Shown: piece by piece, positions 25,325-33,609 of the stretch
How the letters are laid out: the number at the start of each line of letters is the position of its first letter
Numbering within the stretch: position 1 is the first letter of the stretch
Source of the DNA: Anaerosphaera multitolerans
GTDB taxonomy: Bacteria; Bacillota; Clostridia; Tissierellales; Peptoniphilaceae
Direction of reading: 5' to 3'
NCBI RefSeq assembly: GCF_004006535.1
Contig: NZ_RLIH01000001.1
Span: 62,001-126,000 of the forward strand
DNA: 64,000 nucleotides
Program-made: the position numbers and the translations under genes
The notes under the pieces: generated by a model
What the model saw: the letters and a program-made list of their open reading frames with translations, nothing else
What the model was told of the DNA's origin: nothing
Database searches by the model: none

Positions 25325-25344
25325 AAGCAGGCATGCCTGCTTTT
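25323..25344. terminator. bidirectional terminator containing both stop codons
   Basis: AAAAGCAGGCATGCCTGCTTTT is a perfect 22-bp palindrome (positions 25323-25344). The stops of the MarR-like gene and of speG overlap its two ends. Confidence 0.9.
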
Positions 25345-25858
25345 AAAAATCCTCTGAAATCTCTCTATTCCATTCTCTCTTTAACACTCCCATCATAAAG
25401 CTGTCCTTATACTCTCCCATTGTATAAAAGTGTTCTCTTAAATAACCCTCTTCCTTAAATCCAAGCTTTTCATAAATATGAATGGCTTTTTTATTGTCCG
25501 TATCTACATAAAGGTAAACTTTATGCATATTTAAAATATCAAAGGCATAACTCACTATTTCAATCATGGACTTTTCTGCCAGACCCATACCCTTAAACTT
25601 ATCGGTAATTATAACTTGAATTTCACAGTTTCTATGGATATAATCCAACTCCACTAATTCTACAATGCCAGCAAATACTCCCTTTTCCTCCACTACAAAC
25701 CTTCGCTCGGACTCATCTCTTAAGTGTCTTTCATAGAGGCTTTCCAATTCACTAAGGGATTGGTAGGGCTCTTCAAACCAATAGGCCATAATTTTTAACT
25801 CATTATTTATTTTATGAACGTCTTTTAAATCTTTTTTCTCCAAAGGTCTTATGTGCAT
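25343..25858 (-). CDS. speG: spermidine N1-acetyltransferase SpeG
   Basis: This 171-aa GNAT enzyme acetylates spermidine or spermine with acetyl-CoA. The YWFEEPYQSLSELESLYERH segment (about residue 27) and RRFVVEEKGVFAGIVELVEL segment match SpeG closely; the acetyl-CoA loop is TDKFKGMGLAEKS (about 85). The ATG at 25858 has GTGGAGAG 4-8 bases upstream; a GTG 12 bases earlier is part of that ribosome-binding site. It is a single leftward gene. Confidence 0.85.
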   Translation of the reverse strand: MHIRPLEKKDLKDVHKINNELKIMAYWFEEPYQSLSELESLYERHLRDESERRFVVEEKGVFAGIVELVELDYIHRNCEIQVIITDKFKGMGLAEKSMIEIVSYAFDILNMHKVYLYVDTDNKKAIHIYEKLGFKEEGYLREHFYTMGEYKDSFMMGVLKREWNREISEDF

Positions 25859-26265
25859 AATACTCTCCACTTTCTAATTTATTCTTTTATTTTACACTAC
25901 TATTATGAAAACTATATTAAATTTTTAAAATAAGTAACCTTCCAATGTCAAACTAACATAAGAAAAAAAAGAGTTCTTAATTAATTCAACTTTTATTATA
26001 AAATATACAAGCGGGAAGGATGAAACTGAACATTAAATAAAGGGATACTATGAAAATAGTACCCCTCTAACTATTTAGAACCCTATCGTACAAGATAAAA
26101 AGTGCAGCTCTGCTAAAATAGGAATATAAATAGATTTCTCAAGCCAAGTAATAAATTGTCTTAAGAATTATAAAAAGTTTTTAAAATAAATTACAGATTA
26201 TCAATTTTATATTATAGGTCAATTATAAGATTACTATAAAGTATTATAAAAATTTTAATTTTTTC
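25859..26265. other. 407-bp intergenic region with a hairpin and possible decayed coding remnant
   Basis: No intact gene was found. TTGACA on the minus strand (about 25957) may belong to the speG promoter. GGGATACTAT (26042-26051) pairs with ATAGTACCCC (26056-26065), and its leftward reading is followed by TTTATTT, terminator-like. Leftward, bases from about 26135 to 26068 read, in one frame, SRAALFILYDRVLNS followed by a stop, with a frame break upstream; this looks like the tail of a lost gene. I cannot name the source. Confidence 0.4.
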
Positions 26266-27204
26266 TTATTCTTCGGCACGATTAGCCATTATATTGGCAA
26301 ACAAAGAACCTGAAATGTTATGCCAAACACTAAATACCGCTCCCGGAATAGTAGCTAAGGGCATTGTGGCAAAGTGAGTAGCAGCAAGTGAAGTTGCAAG
26401 ACCGGAGTTCTGCATACCAACTTCTATAGCAACAGTGACACTTTTCGCGCGAGACATTCCACATGTTTTACCAACTAAATAACCGGTTGCATATCCTAAA
26501 AGATTATGAAGTACTACCACAGTTACAATTAATATACCGCTTGTAAGAATCTTGGAAGCGTTAGCCGATACAACAGATCCAACTATCATAACAATTGCAG
26601 TAACAGAGACTAAAGGCAATACCTTTGTAACTTTTTCCGTAGTCTTGCCAAAGAAACGATTAACAATAAATCCCAGTGCAATTGGCAATATTACCACTTT
26701 TATAATTGAGAAAAACATACTGAGCATATTTACATCAACACGTTGTCCCGCATATAAATAGGTTAAAAAAGGAGTTAAAATAGGAGCCAATAAGGTGGAA
26801 ATAGTGGTCATTCCAACTGATAAAGCCACATCTCCTTTGGCAAGATAAGTCATTACATTGGAAGAAGTTCCTCCCGGACAAGTTCCCACAAGAATAACAC
26901 CAATTGTAAGTTCCGGAGATAAATTAAAAACCTTGGTCAATATAAATGCAATTAATGGCATTAAAATAAATTGTGCAAGCACACCAAATATTACATCTTT
27001 AGGTCTTGAAAAAACAACCTTGAAATCTGATAAGGTTAAAGTTAAACCCATTCCAAACATTACAATACCTAACAAAGTATTGACCCATGTAGTTTTTATC
27101 CAAATTAGTGCAGGGGGATAAAAAAGAGCAAGCGCTGCTACAACAAGTACAATTATTGACATATATTTCCCTACAGTATTACTTATTTTTTCTAATGATT
27201 TCAT
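26266..27204 (-). CDS. bile acid:sodium symporter (BASS) family transporter
   Basis: This 312-aa membrane protein has about ten helices. GTCPGGTSSNVMTYLAKGD (about residue 107) is the crossover motif of BASS transporters, with the Na+-binding EVGMQNSGLA segment near 262. Bacterial members carry organic acids such as pantoate, pyruvate-like or sulfonated compounds as well as bile acids, so the substrate is open. TTAGGAGG precedes the ATG. It has its own promoter. Confidence 0.92.
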   Translation of the reverse strand: MKSLEKISNTVGKYMSIIVLVVAALALFYPPALIWIKTTWVNTLLGIVMFGMGLTLTLSDFKVVFSRPKDVIFGVLAQFILMPLIAFILTKVFNLSPELTIGVILVGTCPGGTSSNVMTYLAKGDVALSVGMTTISTLLAPILTPFLTYLYAGQRVDVNMLSMFFSIIKVVILPIALGFIVNRFFGKTTEKVTKVLPLVSVTAIVMIVGSVVSANASKILTSGILIVTVVVLHNLLGYATGYLVGKTCGMSRAKSVTVAIEVGMQNSGLATSLAATHFATMPLATIPGAVFSVWHNISGSLFANIMANRAEE

Positions 27205-27232
27205 AATATCCTCCTAATTTCTAATTTTTCAG

Positions 27233-27293
27233 GGTCTCAGACCTCTAAAATTAATATGATTCCCATTATATTTCATTTGTTTGAAATAGTAAA
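27233..27293 (-). promoter_or_regulatory. promoter and leader palindrome of the BASS gene
   Basis: On the minus strand TTTACT (27293-27288) is 17 bases from TATAAT (27270-27265). The leader contains the 11-bp palindrome GGTCT-G-AGACC (27233-27243) about 25 bases before the ribosome-binding site, which could be an operator or small RNA hairpin. Confidence 0.55.
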
Positions 27294-27389
27294 GACAATA
27301 CTGTATACCAAGGGATTTTTTAATACTTTAATAGAATTATAAATAAATATTATCCCTATTGGACTGAGCAATAAATTATCGCAGGTAAT

Positions 27390-27449
27390 GAAAAAAAGCA
27401 GTGGCATAGCTTAGTACACCCATAATTACATATAATATCAGCTACCACT
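27390..27449 (-). terminator. terminator-like hairpin with T7 tail
   Basis: Leftward, AGTGGTAGCT pairs with AGCTATGCCACT (2-base bulge) around a 28-base loop and is followed by GC and seven T. It lies between the CotH gene and the BASS promoter and could end CotH operon transcripts or a small RNA. Confidence 0.6.
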
Positions 27450-27460
27450 ATAAACTTTAA

Positions 27461-27493
27461 AATAAATAACCTCCACTTGGGAGGCTATTTATT
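27461..27493. terminator. hairpin after the CotH gene
   Basis: AATAAATAACCTCC pairs with GGAGGCTATTTATT (one mismatch) around a 5-base loop. Leftward it is followed by TTAAAG. A further perfect 20-bp palindrome, AACTTTTGAATTCAAAAGTT, is at 27533-27552, directly after the CotH stop. The 27205-27557 gap therefore holds three hairpins and the BASS promoter but no gene. Confidence 0.6.
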
Positions 27494-27557
27494 AACAGTC
27501 TTACTTAATTGCCAAAACAGGCGAGTATAGTAAACTTTTGAATTCAAAAGTTATAGC

Positions 27558-29546
27558 TTATCTGTGAATTTTAAATTTTTTTGCCACTATTAATCCGATT
27601 ATTAAAATAAGCACACTTCCTAGTAAAAGGAAAATTTCATTACTATAGTCTTGACTTTCCACCTCTCCTTTAAAGCCTTGAAAATCATCAGGGAAAGTCC
27701 CATCTCCTCCGGGGAAATTTCCCGGAGCTTGAGGAACTTCTTCTCCCTTTTCCGGTTCATTTAAATTCGCCTCCCCCTCTTCTTTAAACTCTTCAACTTT
27801 AAATTTATCTTCTCTTAAAAAATTATTTTGCATTTCTCCATTTATTTCAGGATTTTCCACTTCATTTAGATTTTTAAATCCTACATTCTTCTGTAACTTT
27901 GCTGTTTCATTTTCCATATTTTCATTTTTATCACCTTCAATGGTTTCTTCCTCAATTTGAAAATTAAAATTCTCCTTTTGGACACCTCTATTCCCCCCAA
28001 AATTATTAGAGCCCATCTCAGTTAAATTTATGTGCGATGCATCTATTAAATTGGCACTGTCCATATTTTGCCCTTCTTCAGTTGAAGGAATTTCACCGCT
28101 TAATTGTCCTTGAATACTTTCTCCTCTAAGAAGAGAAAATTCTTTTAATTGACTTGAAGCCTTTATAAAATCATCATAATCTACAAATGCCGTAGGATCT
28201 TTTTCCACATAGGGTGAAATTAATTTTAAAGCCTTGTCAAATTCCTCTTCAAAAATTCCACTTTCAAAGTAATTTAAAATAAACTGGCTGAATAACTCGT
28301 GGTATTTTTTAAGATATTCTTCATTGGATAATAGTTGCCCCAACATAGGCCTATCTTCAAGGGTGGCGCCGAGAACAGGACTATCTATGGGATAATTTAC
28401 CATGGCAGTGGAAATGGAAATATCTCCATCTCTTCCTGCTCCCATACTGAAAGCTCCAAAGGCAAGGTTGTAGTCCCATGCAATCATGGAAAGTCTGCCA
28501 TCATATTCATATAGGTAGTAATTATGCATCATACTTCCCGTATAGCTGTCAAAATTTAATAGGTAATTATGGACTACAAAGTATCTCAATACTTCATCAA
28601 TATCCAATATTTCCTCTAGGTTTTCACCTGTTGACAACTGCTTTAAAGTTGCTATTAATCTACTTTTGTCCCTATCGGTTATTTCAGTTTTAGCATTTTC
28701 AAAAATATTGGCATAGCTGCTAAATTCATCGTCACTGTATAGAAGTGCAACGTCACTTGCTCCTCTGTTCATTCCGCCCCTTGGTCCTATAAAATCCCCT
28801 TCTTTAAGCCTGTTTTCAAATTCAGATTTAAGATCCGGATTATTATCTAAATTTCCCCTTATACCTTCCTCATTTTTTTCAAGGTCTTCTTCATTAAATT
28901 TCACTTCTCTTCCACCAACCATATTCATGGAATCGGGCTTATATAAATTTCCCGTGTCCTTTCCATAGGTCCTGCTCATAAAGGAATCTTCAATGGCCTC
29001 AACTGCTAAGTAAAGTCCCCAATCTTTTCCATTTACAGTTATCCAAATAAAACTGCTAAGGGGTGAATCCACATCAAAGTAGTTCATCATCTGGTAGCTT
29101 AAATAATCTTTAAGATAGGTATTATCTTGAATTATATTGTTCAGCACCAATTTATCCAAACCCATATAGGTTTTTCCGTCTTCATAGTGGTCAAATTCAA
29201 TTTTAAAGCTGTATCTATTTGAATCTGAATTGGAAACACTGCTTAAGGAGGAGTTTCCCTTAGTTCTAATTGCCACATTGTTTACATTGTTATTGTCTAT
29301 TACCACGTTGCAGTTTACATATTCCTTATCTATTGCATTAGATAACATTGAGTTAAAATCATCTTCCTTTATTACTATATCCAAAGTGTGGACTGAATCT
29401 GTGGAAAAAAGAGATTTAACATAGGGCAGTTCACTGTCAGTCTTTGTAATACCTAAACTTTCACCTTTTAAAAATAGCAATGCAAGTAAAAACGTAGCTA
29501 TCACTATTCCTAGGGAAATAATTGTGGTTTTATTACTTTTAGACAT
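27558..29546 (-). CDS. CotH-kinase family membrane protein
   Basis: This 662-aa protein has an N-terminal signal anchor (residues 8-26), a CotH-like atypical kinase domain (about 60-480) and a C-terminal helix (638-656) followed by a basic tail. The region 490-630 is acidic and low in complexity, probably disordered. Kinase features include AIRTKGNSSL, the central YLAVEAIEDSF segment and NYYLYEYDGRLSMIAWDYN. CotH phosphorylates spore-coat proteins in Bacillus, but no spore genes are here, so a cell-surface substrate is more likely. It is last in the 92-aa/VTC/DUF4956/CotH operon. Confidence 0.88.
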   Translation of the reverse strand: MSKSNKTTIISLGIVIATFLLALLFLKGESLGITKTDSELPYVKSLFSTDSVHTLDIVIKEDDFNSMLSNAIDKEYVNCNVVIDNNNVNNVAIRTKGNSSLSSVSNSDSNRYSFKIEFDHYEDGKTYMGLDKLVLNNIIQDNTYLKDYLSYQMMNYFDVDSPLSSFIWITVNGKDWGLYLAVEAIEDSFMSRTYGKDTGNLYKPDSMNMVGGREVKFNEEDLEKNEEGIRGNLDNNPDLKSEFENRLKEGDFIGPRGGMNRGASDVALLYSDDEFSSYANIFENAKTEITDRDKSRLIATLKQLSTGENLEEILDIDEVLRYFVVHNYLLNFDSYTGSMMHNYYLYEYDGRLSMIAWDYNLAFGAFSMGAGRDGDISISTAMVNYPIDSPVLGATLEDRPMLGQLLSNEEYLKKYHELFSQFILNYFESGIFEEEFDKALKLISPYVEKDPTAFVDYDDFIKASSQLKEFSLLRGESIQGQLSGEIPSTEEGQNMDSANLIDASHINLTEMGSNNFGGNRGVQKENFNFQIEEETIEGDKNENMENETAKLQKNVGFKNLNEVENPEINGEMQNNFLREDKFKVEEFKEEGEANLNEPEKGEEVPQAPGNFPGGDGTFPDDFQGFKGEVESQDYSNEIFLLLGSVLILIIGLIVAKKFKIHR

Positions 29547-29558
29547 CTTAACCTCCCG

Positions 29559-30230
29559 CTAGCCTTCATAATCTCCGTTGTAGCTTACCAATACTACATT
29601 CTCCACATTTTCTTTTTGAGATAGTCTGTTTATAAAACTTGTATCCTCGGATTTAAGTCTTATTTCATAATTTAATTCTATTGCATTTTCTCTGACTATC
29701 TTACTTTTAATTTCACTTTTATCTACAAGAGTTTTTAATTCACTTAGTATCTCTTTTTCACATCTGTCGCCTGTACAATTAATAACTAAAATATAAGGGT
29801 TGTCATAGGTCTTTCTATTTACAAATATTAAAAGCACAATACCTATTGCAACACTTCCAAATACAGCTAAAGGAATCATTCCTGACGCCAAAACTATACC
29901 TGCTGCAATGGACCAAAATAAAAATACCAAATCCAAGGGCTCCTTTATAGCCGTACGAAAACGCACAATAGATAGGGCACCTACCATACCCAGAGAAAGC
30001 ACAACATTACTGGTAACGGCTAAAATTACCAAAGTTGTAACCATACTAAGCCCTATTAAAGTAACTCCAAAACTGGAGGAATACATAACTCCCTTATAGG
30101 TCTTTTTATAGATTAAAAATATAAATACTCCCAATCCAAAGGACATAGTTATGGCAAGTACCATATCAAAAATTGAAACGCTGCTTACATTTTCTAAAAA
30201 CCCTGATTTAAAAATATCATCAAATGTCAT
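29559..30230 (-). CDS. DUF4956 membrane protein
   Basis: This 223-aa protein has about four membrane helices and a soluble C-terminal domain of about 80 residues with an alternating beta/alpha pattern. The loop GALSIVRFRTAIKEPLDL (about residues 85-102) is the family hallmark. Function is unknown. It lies between the CotH and VTC genes with 10-12-base gaps, a neighbourhood also known from other bacteria. Confidence 0.85.
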   Translation of the reverse strand: MTFDDIFKSGFLENVSSVSIFDMVLAITMSFGLGVFIFLIYKKTYKGVMYSSSFGVTLIGLSMVTTLVILAVTSNVVLSLGMVGALSIVRFRTAIKEPLDLVFLFWSIAAGIVLASGMIPLAVFGSVAIGIVLLIFVNRKTYDNPYILVINCTGDRCEKEILSELKTLVDKSEIKSKIVRENAIELNYEIRLKSEDTSFINRLSQKENVENVVLVSYNGDYEG

Positions 30231-30239
30231 AATTTCCTC

Positions 30240-30914
30240 CTATCCGTATATACGACAATTAGCATACTTGGAACAAGCTGTTGATTGTCTATTTCCAAGT
30301 TGAACTATATCTCTAATAAAGCCGGGAAGAAATTCATCATATTTAACTTCTAAAATAATCTCTTCCTCTCCTGCCGGTATTGACACCGGGGCACCGCTAA
30401 AAAAATCAGTTACCCTCATTCCCCTACGTATATCTCTGTCAAAGGTTATGCGTACATTTCCCGCCGGAAATACAAAAGGCTCTCTATAGTATTGAACTAT
30501 TGTCTTTGGTCTTAAAAGCTTACTGTTGTACTTGCTGTAAAATTCAATTAAAATCGGATCTTTGCTTTCCAACATCCAACTTACGTCTCCTTTAATAATT
30601 TTCTCCACTTCCTCTTTGCAGATTTTTTTTGATTCCTTGTAAGTTAAATTATTTATCTTACTCTTTTTTTCCAACTTAATAAGATTGTAATCATCGTTGT
30701 AATACCTTATTCGAAATTTCTCTCTATGGTTAACTCCATTTATTTTTTCCCTAAGGGCTTCATCCTTGGGAGTGTCAAAATATAGACTGCTTATTTTATA
30801 CTCCCTTCTCCCCTTGGTATTTTTATCTCTTGGCAGTACTGAAATTAATTTTTTTCTTAAAACCATATAGTCTAAATAATTTAAATTATGTTTTAATTCA
30901 TGTCTTCCCTTCAT
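30240..30914 (-). CDS. VTC-domain (polyphosphate polymerase-like) protein
   Basis: This 224-aa soluble protein has the triphosphate-tunnel fold of yeast Vtc4. Tunnel residues are visible: RHELKH (residues 4-9), YFDT, FRIRYY, IKLEKKSK (Glu/Lys pair, about 80), a central QYYRE, VRITFDRDIR and ILEVKYDE (about 190). In Vtc4 these bind ATP and the growing polyphosphate chain. A polymerase activity, or use of the fold for another nucleotide-polyphosphate reaction, is inferred. GAGGGG precedes the ATG. Confidence 0.85.
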   Translation of the reverse strand: MKGRHELKHNLNYLDYMVLRKKLISVLPRDKNTKGRREYKISSLYFDTPKDEALREKINGVNHREKFRIRYYNDDYNLIKLEKKSKINNLTYKESKKICKEEVEKIIKGDVSWMLESKDPILIEFYSKYNSKLLRPKTIVQYYREPFVFPAGNVRITFDRDIRRGMRVTDFFSGAPVSIPAGEEEIILEVKYDEFLPGFIRDIVQLGNRQSTACSKYANCRIYG

Positions 30915-30947
30915 AAATAACCCCTCTTTTTAGATAGTTTAAGGAAA

Positions 30948-31226
30948 TTAAAGTTGAACCTCCAAAATACAAACCTCCTCATCTCTTCCTCCTAAGTATT
31001 TAACATCTTTTTCTACTTTAATATTTCCACTTAATACCTCCTTTAAAATTTCATCTAAACCTTCATTTAAGTGATTAAAAACGGTTTTTACTTTATAATC
31101 CTTAAATTTTAAACTGGTTAAATATATATTTGATGTCAATCGCTTTTTAATTTCCTCACAATATAAATAGCTTTCCGCTACAATATTCATAAGTTTATAT
31201 CTTTCAATATCAATTTTTAAAATCAT
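30948..31226 (-). CDS. 92-aa hypothetical protein, first gene of the VTC/CotH operon
   Basis: I do not recognise this protein. It is soluble, mostly helical in its N-terminal half (about residues 8-32), then strand-rich, with no Cys-rich or catalytic motif visible. AAGGAG precedes the ATG. It is 33 bases upstream of the VTC gene on the same strand and lies next to the divergent two-component system, so it may be a regulatory or assembly factor of the cluster. Confidence 0.6.
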   Translation of the reverse strand: MILKIDIERYKLMNIVAESYLYCEEIKKRLTSNIYLTSLKFKDYKVKTVFNHLNEGLDEILKEVLSGNIKVEKDVKYLGGRDEEVCILEVQL

Positions 31227-31265
31227 TTACAAACTCCTTTCTCAAATTGATTTAGGACAATATTA

Positions 31266-31329
31266 CTTAAGCTAACTTAAAAGTAGATTGAACTTCTTTT
31301 CAAGTTTAATTTAAGCTTCGTGCTATAAT
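31266..31329. promoter_or_regulatory. divergent control region between the VTC/CotH and two-component operons
   Basis: CTTAA occurs at 31266 and 31276, exactly one helical turn apart, and TTTAA at 31305 and 31310. Such direct repeats are typical OmpR-type binding sites. TATAAT (31324-31329) with an upstream TGC forms an extended -10 box for the response regulator gene. Binding by the adjacent regulator is inferred. Confidence 0.5.
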
Positions 31330-31354
31330 ATTAATTAAAGTTAGGAGGTTTAAT

Positions 31355-32029
31355 ATGAAGTTACTTTTAATAGAAGATGAAAGACAACTATCAGATGCCT
31401 TAGTTGCTCTCTTTAAACAAAATAGGTATTCAGTGGATGTTGCCTATGATGGAGAATCAGGCGAAGAACAGGCTCTAACCGGAATTTACGACGTAATAAT
31501 ACTTGATATTATGCTGCCTAAAAAGAACGGATTACAGATTTTAACCTCTTTAAGAGAGGAAAATATCTCCACTCCCATATTGCTTTTAACGGCTAAATCC
31601 GAAGTTGAAGACAAGATAAAGGGCTTGGATTATGGCGCTGACGACTACCTTACAAAACCCTTTGTGGCAGATGAACTTCTTGCTCGAATTAGGGCCATAA
31701 GCAGAAGAAAGGAAGAATTTATAGGAAATGAACTTACCTTTAATGAAACCAAATTAAATAAGGATACCCATGAATTAAGTTACAAGGGAAACACAGTTAA
31801 ACTTGGTTTAAAGGAATTTCAAATTTTGGAAATGCTAATGGAGAACAGCAAACAAATAATTCCAAAGGAGACTTTTATAGAAAAGATTTGGGGATTTGAC
31901 AGCGACGCTGAATACAATACCGTTGAGGTTTATATATCCTTTATTAGAAAAAAGCTTCTTGCTATAAATTCCGATATGCAAATTAAAGCTACTAGAGGAC
32001 TTGGCTATTCTTTGGAGGACCTACAGTGA
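31355..32029 (+). CDS. OmpR-family response regulator
   Basis: This 224-aa protein has a receiver domain with phospho-acceptor Asp51 (VIILDIMLPKKNG), acidic pocket residues at 7-8 and Lys in LTKPF (about 103), then an OmpR/PhoB winged helix (about 130-220; ending ATRGLGYSL). AGGAGGT precedes the ATG. It overlaps its sensor kinase gene by 4 bases and faces the VTC/CotH operon. Confidence 0.95.
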   Translation: MKLLLIEDERQLSDALVALFKQNRYSVDVAYDGESGEEQALTGIYDVIILDIMLPKKNGLQILTSLREENISTPILLLTAKSEVEDKIKGLDYGADDYLTKPFVADELLARIRAISRRKEEFIGNELTFNETKLNKDTHELSYKGNTVKLGLKEFQILEMLMENSKQIIPKETFIEKIWGFDSDAEYNTVEVYISFIRKKLLAINSDMQIKATRGLGYSLEDLQ

Positions 32030-33276
32030 TACGCTCTTTAAAAATTAAATTTATTACTATAATAATGGGTGTTTTAACTGCTGTATTTATTGGAATCTTC
32101 GTAGTTTTAAACATATTTATGCAATCTAAAAGCTCGGAGCAGACGGGAAAACTTCTAATGTTAATAGCTCAACAGGACGGTGTGGAGTTTTTACAGGACT
32201 TTAGAAGAGATTACTTTAGAGATGACTTCTTTAAAAGTCCCGATTTTGGAATAAACACCTTGGACCTTTCCCCTGCTGCAAGGGCTTCCAGAATTTTTTA
32301 TGTAAAAATAGATCAGTCCAACAGAGTTTTTGAATTTCACTTGGATATGATTACTGGGCTTTCCATAGAAGATGCTAAGTCCTACTTGGAAGATGCCCTT
32401 ACTAAGAACAAGAAACAGGGATTTATAGATAATTTTCAATATCTAATTGCAGATAAGGACTACGGTAAAATGATTATCTTTGCCGAAAAAAGTATAGAAA
32501 CTCAACTTTTAAACCAACTTATGGATGTTTCCTTAAAGGTTGCAATTTTCAGTCTTGCCATTTTCTTTATACTTTCCATCTACCTATCAAATTGGGCTAT
32601 TAAACCTGTAAAAACAGCCTTTGAAAATCAAAAACAGTTTATTTCCGATGCCAGTCACGAATTAAAAACACCTTTAACTATAATTTCCACTAATGTAGAT
32701 GTTTTGGAAAATGAAATAGGAAAAAATAAAAGGCTGGAGGATATTAAAAGCCAGACAAATAGAATGAATCTCTTAATTAAAGAGCTTTTATCTTTGGCTA
32801 AAACCGATGAAGGCAAGGCAGATTTGGAATTTAAAAACTTCAATGTCTCCCAGGCTATTTTAAACAGCTCTCTGGAATTTGAAAGCAGAGCCTTTGAAGA
32901 GGGAAAGAACTTGGAAATAGAAGTTAAAGAAAATATTTTCTACAAGGGAAATGAAGATAAAATAAAACAGCTTTGCTCCATATTAATAGACAATGCCATT
33001 AAACATTCTCAAGACAACGGAGATATAAAAGTCAGATTTAAAAAAGAAAGTTCTAAATTACATTTTTCCGTATATAATACGGGTACCGGAATTCCCGAAT
33101 CGGAAAGGGAAAAGGTCTTTGAAAGATTTTACAGAAGCGACAGCTCCCGTTCAAGAGATACGGGCGGCTACGGTCTTGGACTTTCCATTGCAAAATCCAT
33201 AGTTGAAATCCACAGGGGGAAAATTTATATTACGGGAGAGTATGGCAGCTGGATTCAATTTAATGTAATATTATAA
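32026..33276 (+). CDS. sensor histidine kinase
   Basis: This 416-aa kinase has two membrane helices (about 8-31 and 168-188) with an extracytoplasmic sensor region of about 135 residues between them. The H box is DASHELKTPLT (His211); N, G1 and G2 boxes are seen as DNAIKHS, NTGTGIPE and YGLGLSIAKS. It starts at GTG inside the regulator stop (GTGA), after TTTGGAGG. The signal is unknown. Confidence 0.95.
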   Translation: MIRSLKIKFITIIMGVLTAVFIGIFVVLNIFMQSKSSEQTGKLLMLIAQQDGVEFLQDFRRDYFRDDFFKSPDFGINTLDLSPAARASRIFYVKIDQSNRVFEFHLDMITGLSIEDAKSYLEDALTKNKKQGFIDNFQYLIADKDYGKMIIFAEKSIETQLLNQLMDVSLKVAIFSLAIFFILSIYLSNWAIKPVKTAFENQKQFISDASHELKTPLTIISTNVDVLENEIGKNKRLEDIKSQTNRMNLLIKELLSLAKTDEGKADLEFKNFNVSQAILNSSLEFESRAFEEGKNLEIEVKENIFYKGNEDKIKQLCSILIDNAIKHSQDNGDIKVRFKKESSKLHFSVYNTGTGIPESEREKVFERFYRSDSSRSRDTGGYGLGLSIAKSIVEIHRGKIYITGEYGSWIQFNVIL

Positions 33277-33303
33277 ACCCTCAATTGTTTAAGGGTTTAT
33301 AAA
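33273..33303 (+). terminator. terminator of the two-component operon
   Basis: ATAAACCCT pairs with AGGGTTTAT around a 10-base loop directly at the kinase stop codon. Confidence 0.7.
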
Positions 33304-33304
33304 T

Positions 33305-33334
33305 GAAAAAAGGACTTGGAATAAACCAAGTCCT
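33305..33334 (-). terminator. terminator of the leftward DnaD/DnaI/aminotransferase operon
   Basis: Leftward, AGGACTTGG pairs with CCAAGTCCT around a 6-base loop, followed by six T. It overlaps the stop codon of the 90-aa membrane protein. Confidence 0.88.
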
Positions 33335-33605
33335 ATACTAATCCTCTATATTTAAATATTCCAAAGAGTACCAGCAGCAAAGCGTAAATGGCAAGTAGTC
33401 CCTTTACCAATCTCTTATCCTCTTTTGCTACAAATAACAGCCCCACAACCATTACAAGGAACATTACCACATATTCGGCATAGCGAATATATTCATTAAA
33501 ACTTCCCGTTTTCCATTGCAGTTCCCTATATATAAACTGTAAAGCTATTAATATTACTGCAAGAGCTACGAATATTTTCTGCAAAGTCTCTTTTTTCAAA
33601 ATCAC
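33333..33605 (-). CDS. 90-aa three-helix membrane protein, unknown
   Basis: This small protein has hydrophobic segments at about residues 10-26, 43-61 and 67-84. I see no family motif. It is the last gene of the leftward operon, 4 bases after the aminotransferase gene, so it is co-transcribed. Confidence 0.65.
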   Translation of the reverse strand: MILKKETLQKIFVALAVILIALQFIYRELQWKTGSFNEYIRYAEYVVMFLVMVVGLLFVAKEDKRLVKGLLAIYALLLVLFGIFKYRGLV

Positions 33606-33609
33606 ACCT

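Noticed and set aside
27205-27260. preQ1-I-like riboswitch in the BASS leader
   Set aside because: AGAGG and the A-rich stretch looked similar, but the first stem does not pair correctly and the simple GGTCT-G-AGACC hairpin explains the sequence better.
27558-29546. CotH as evidence of a spore coat
   Set aside because: CotH-like kinases are widespread in non-spore formers, and no other spore gene is in the window. The sigma module is likewise SigB-like rather than SpoIIA.
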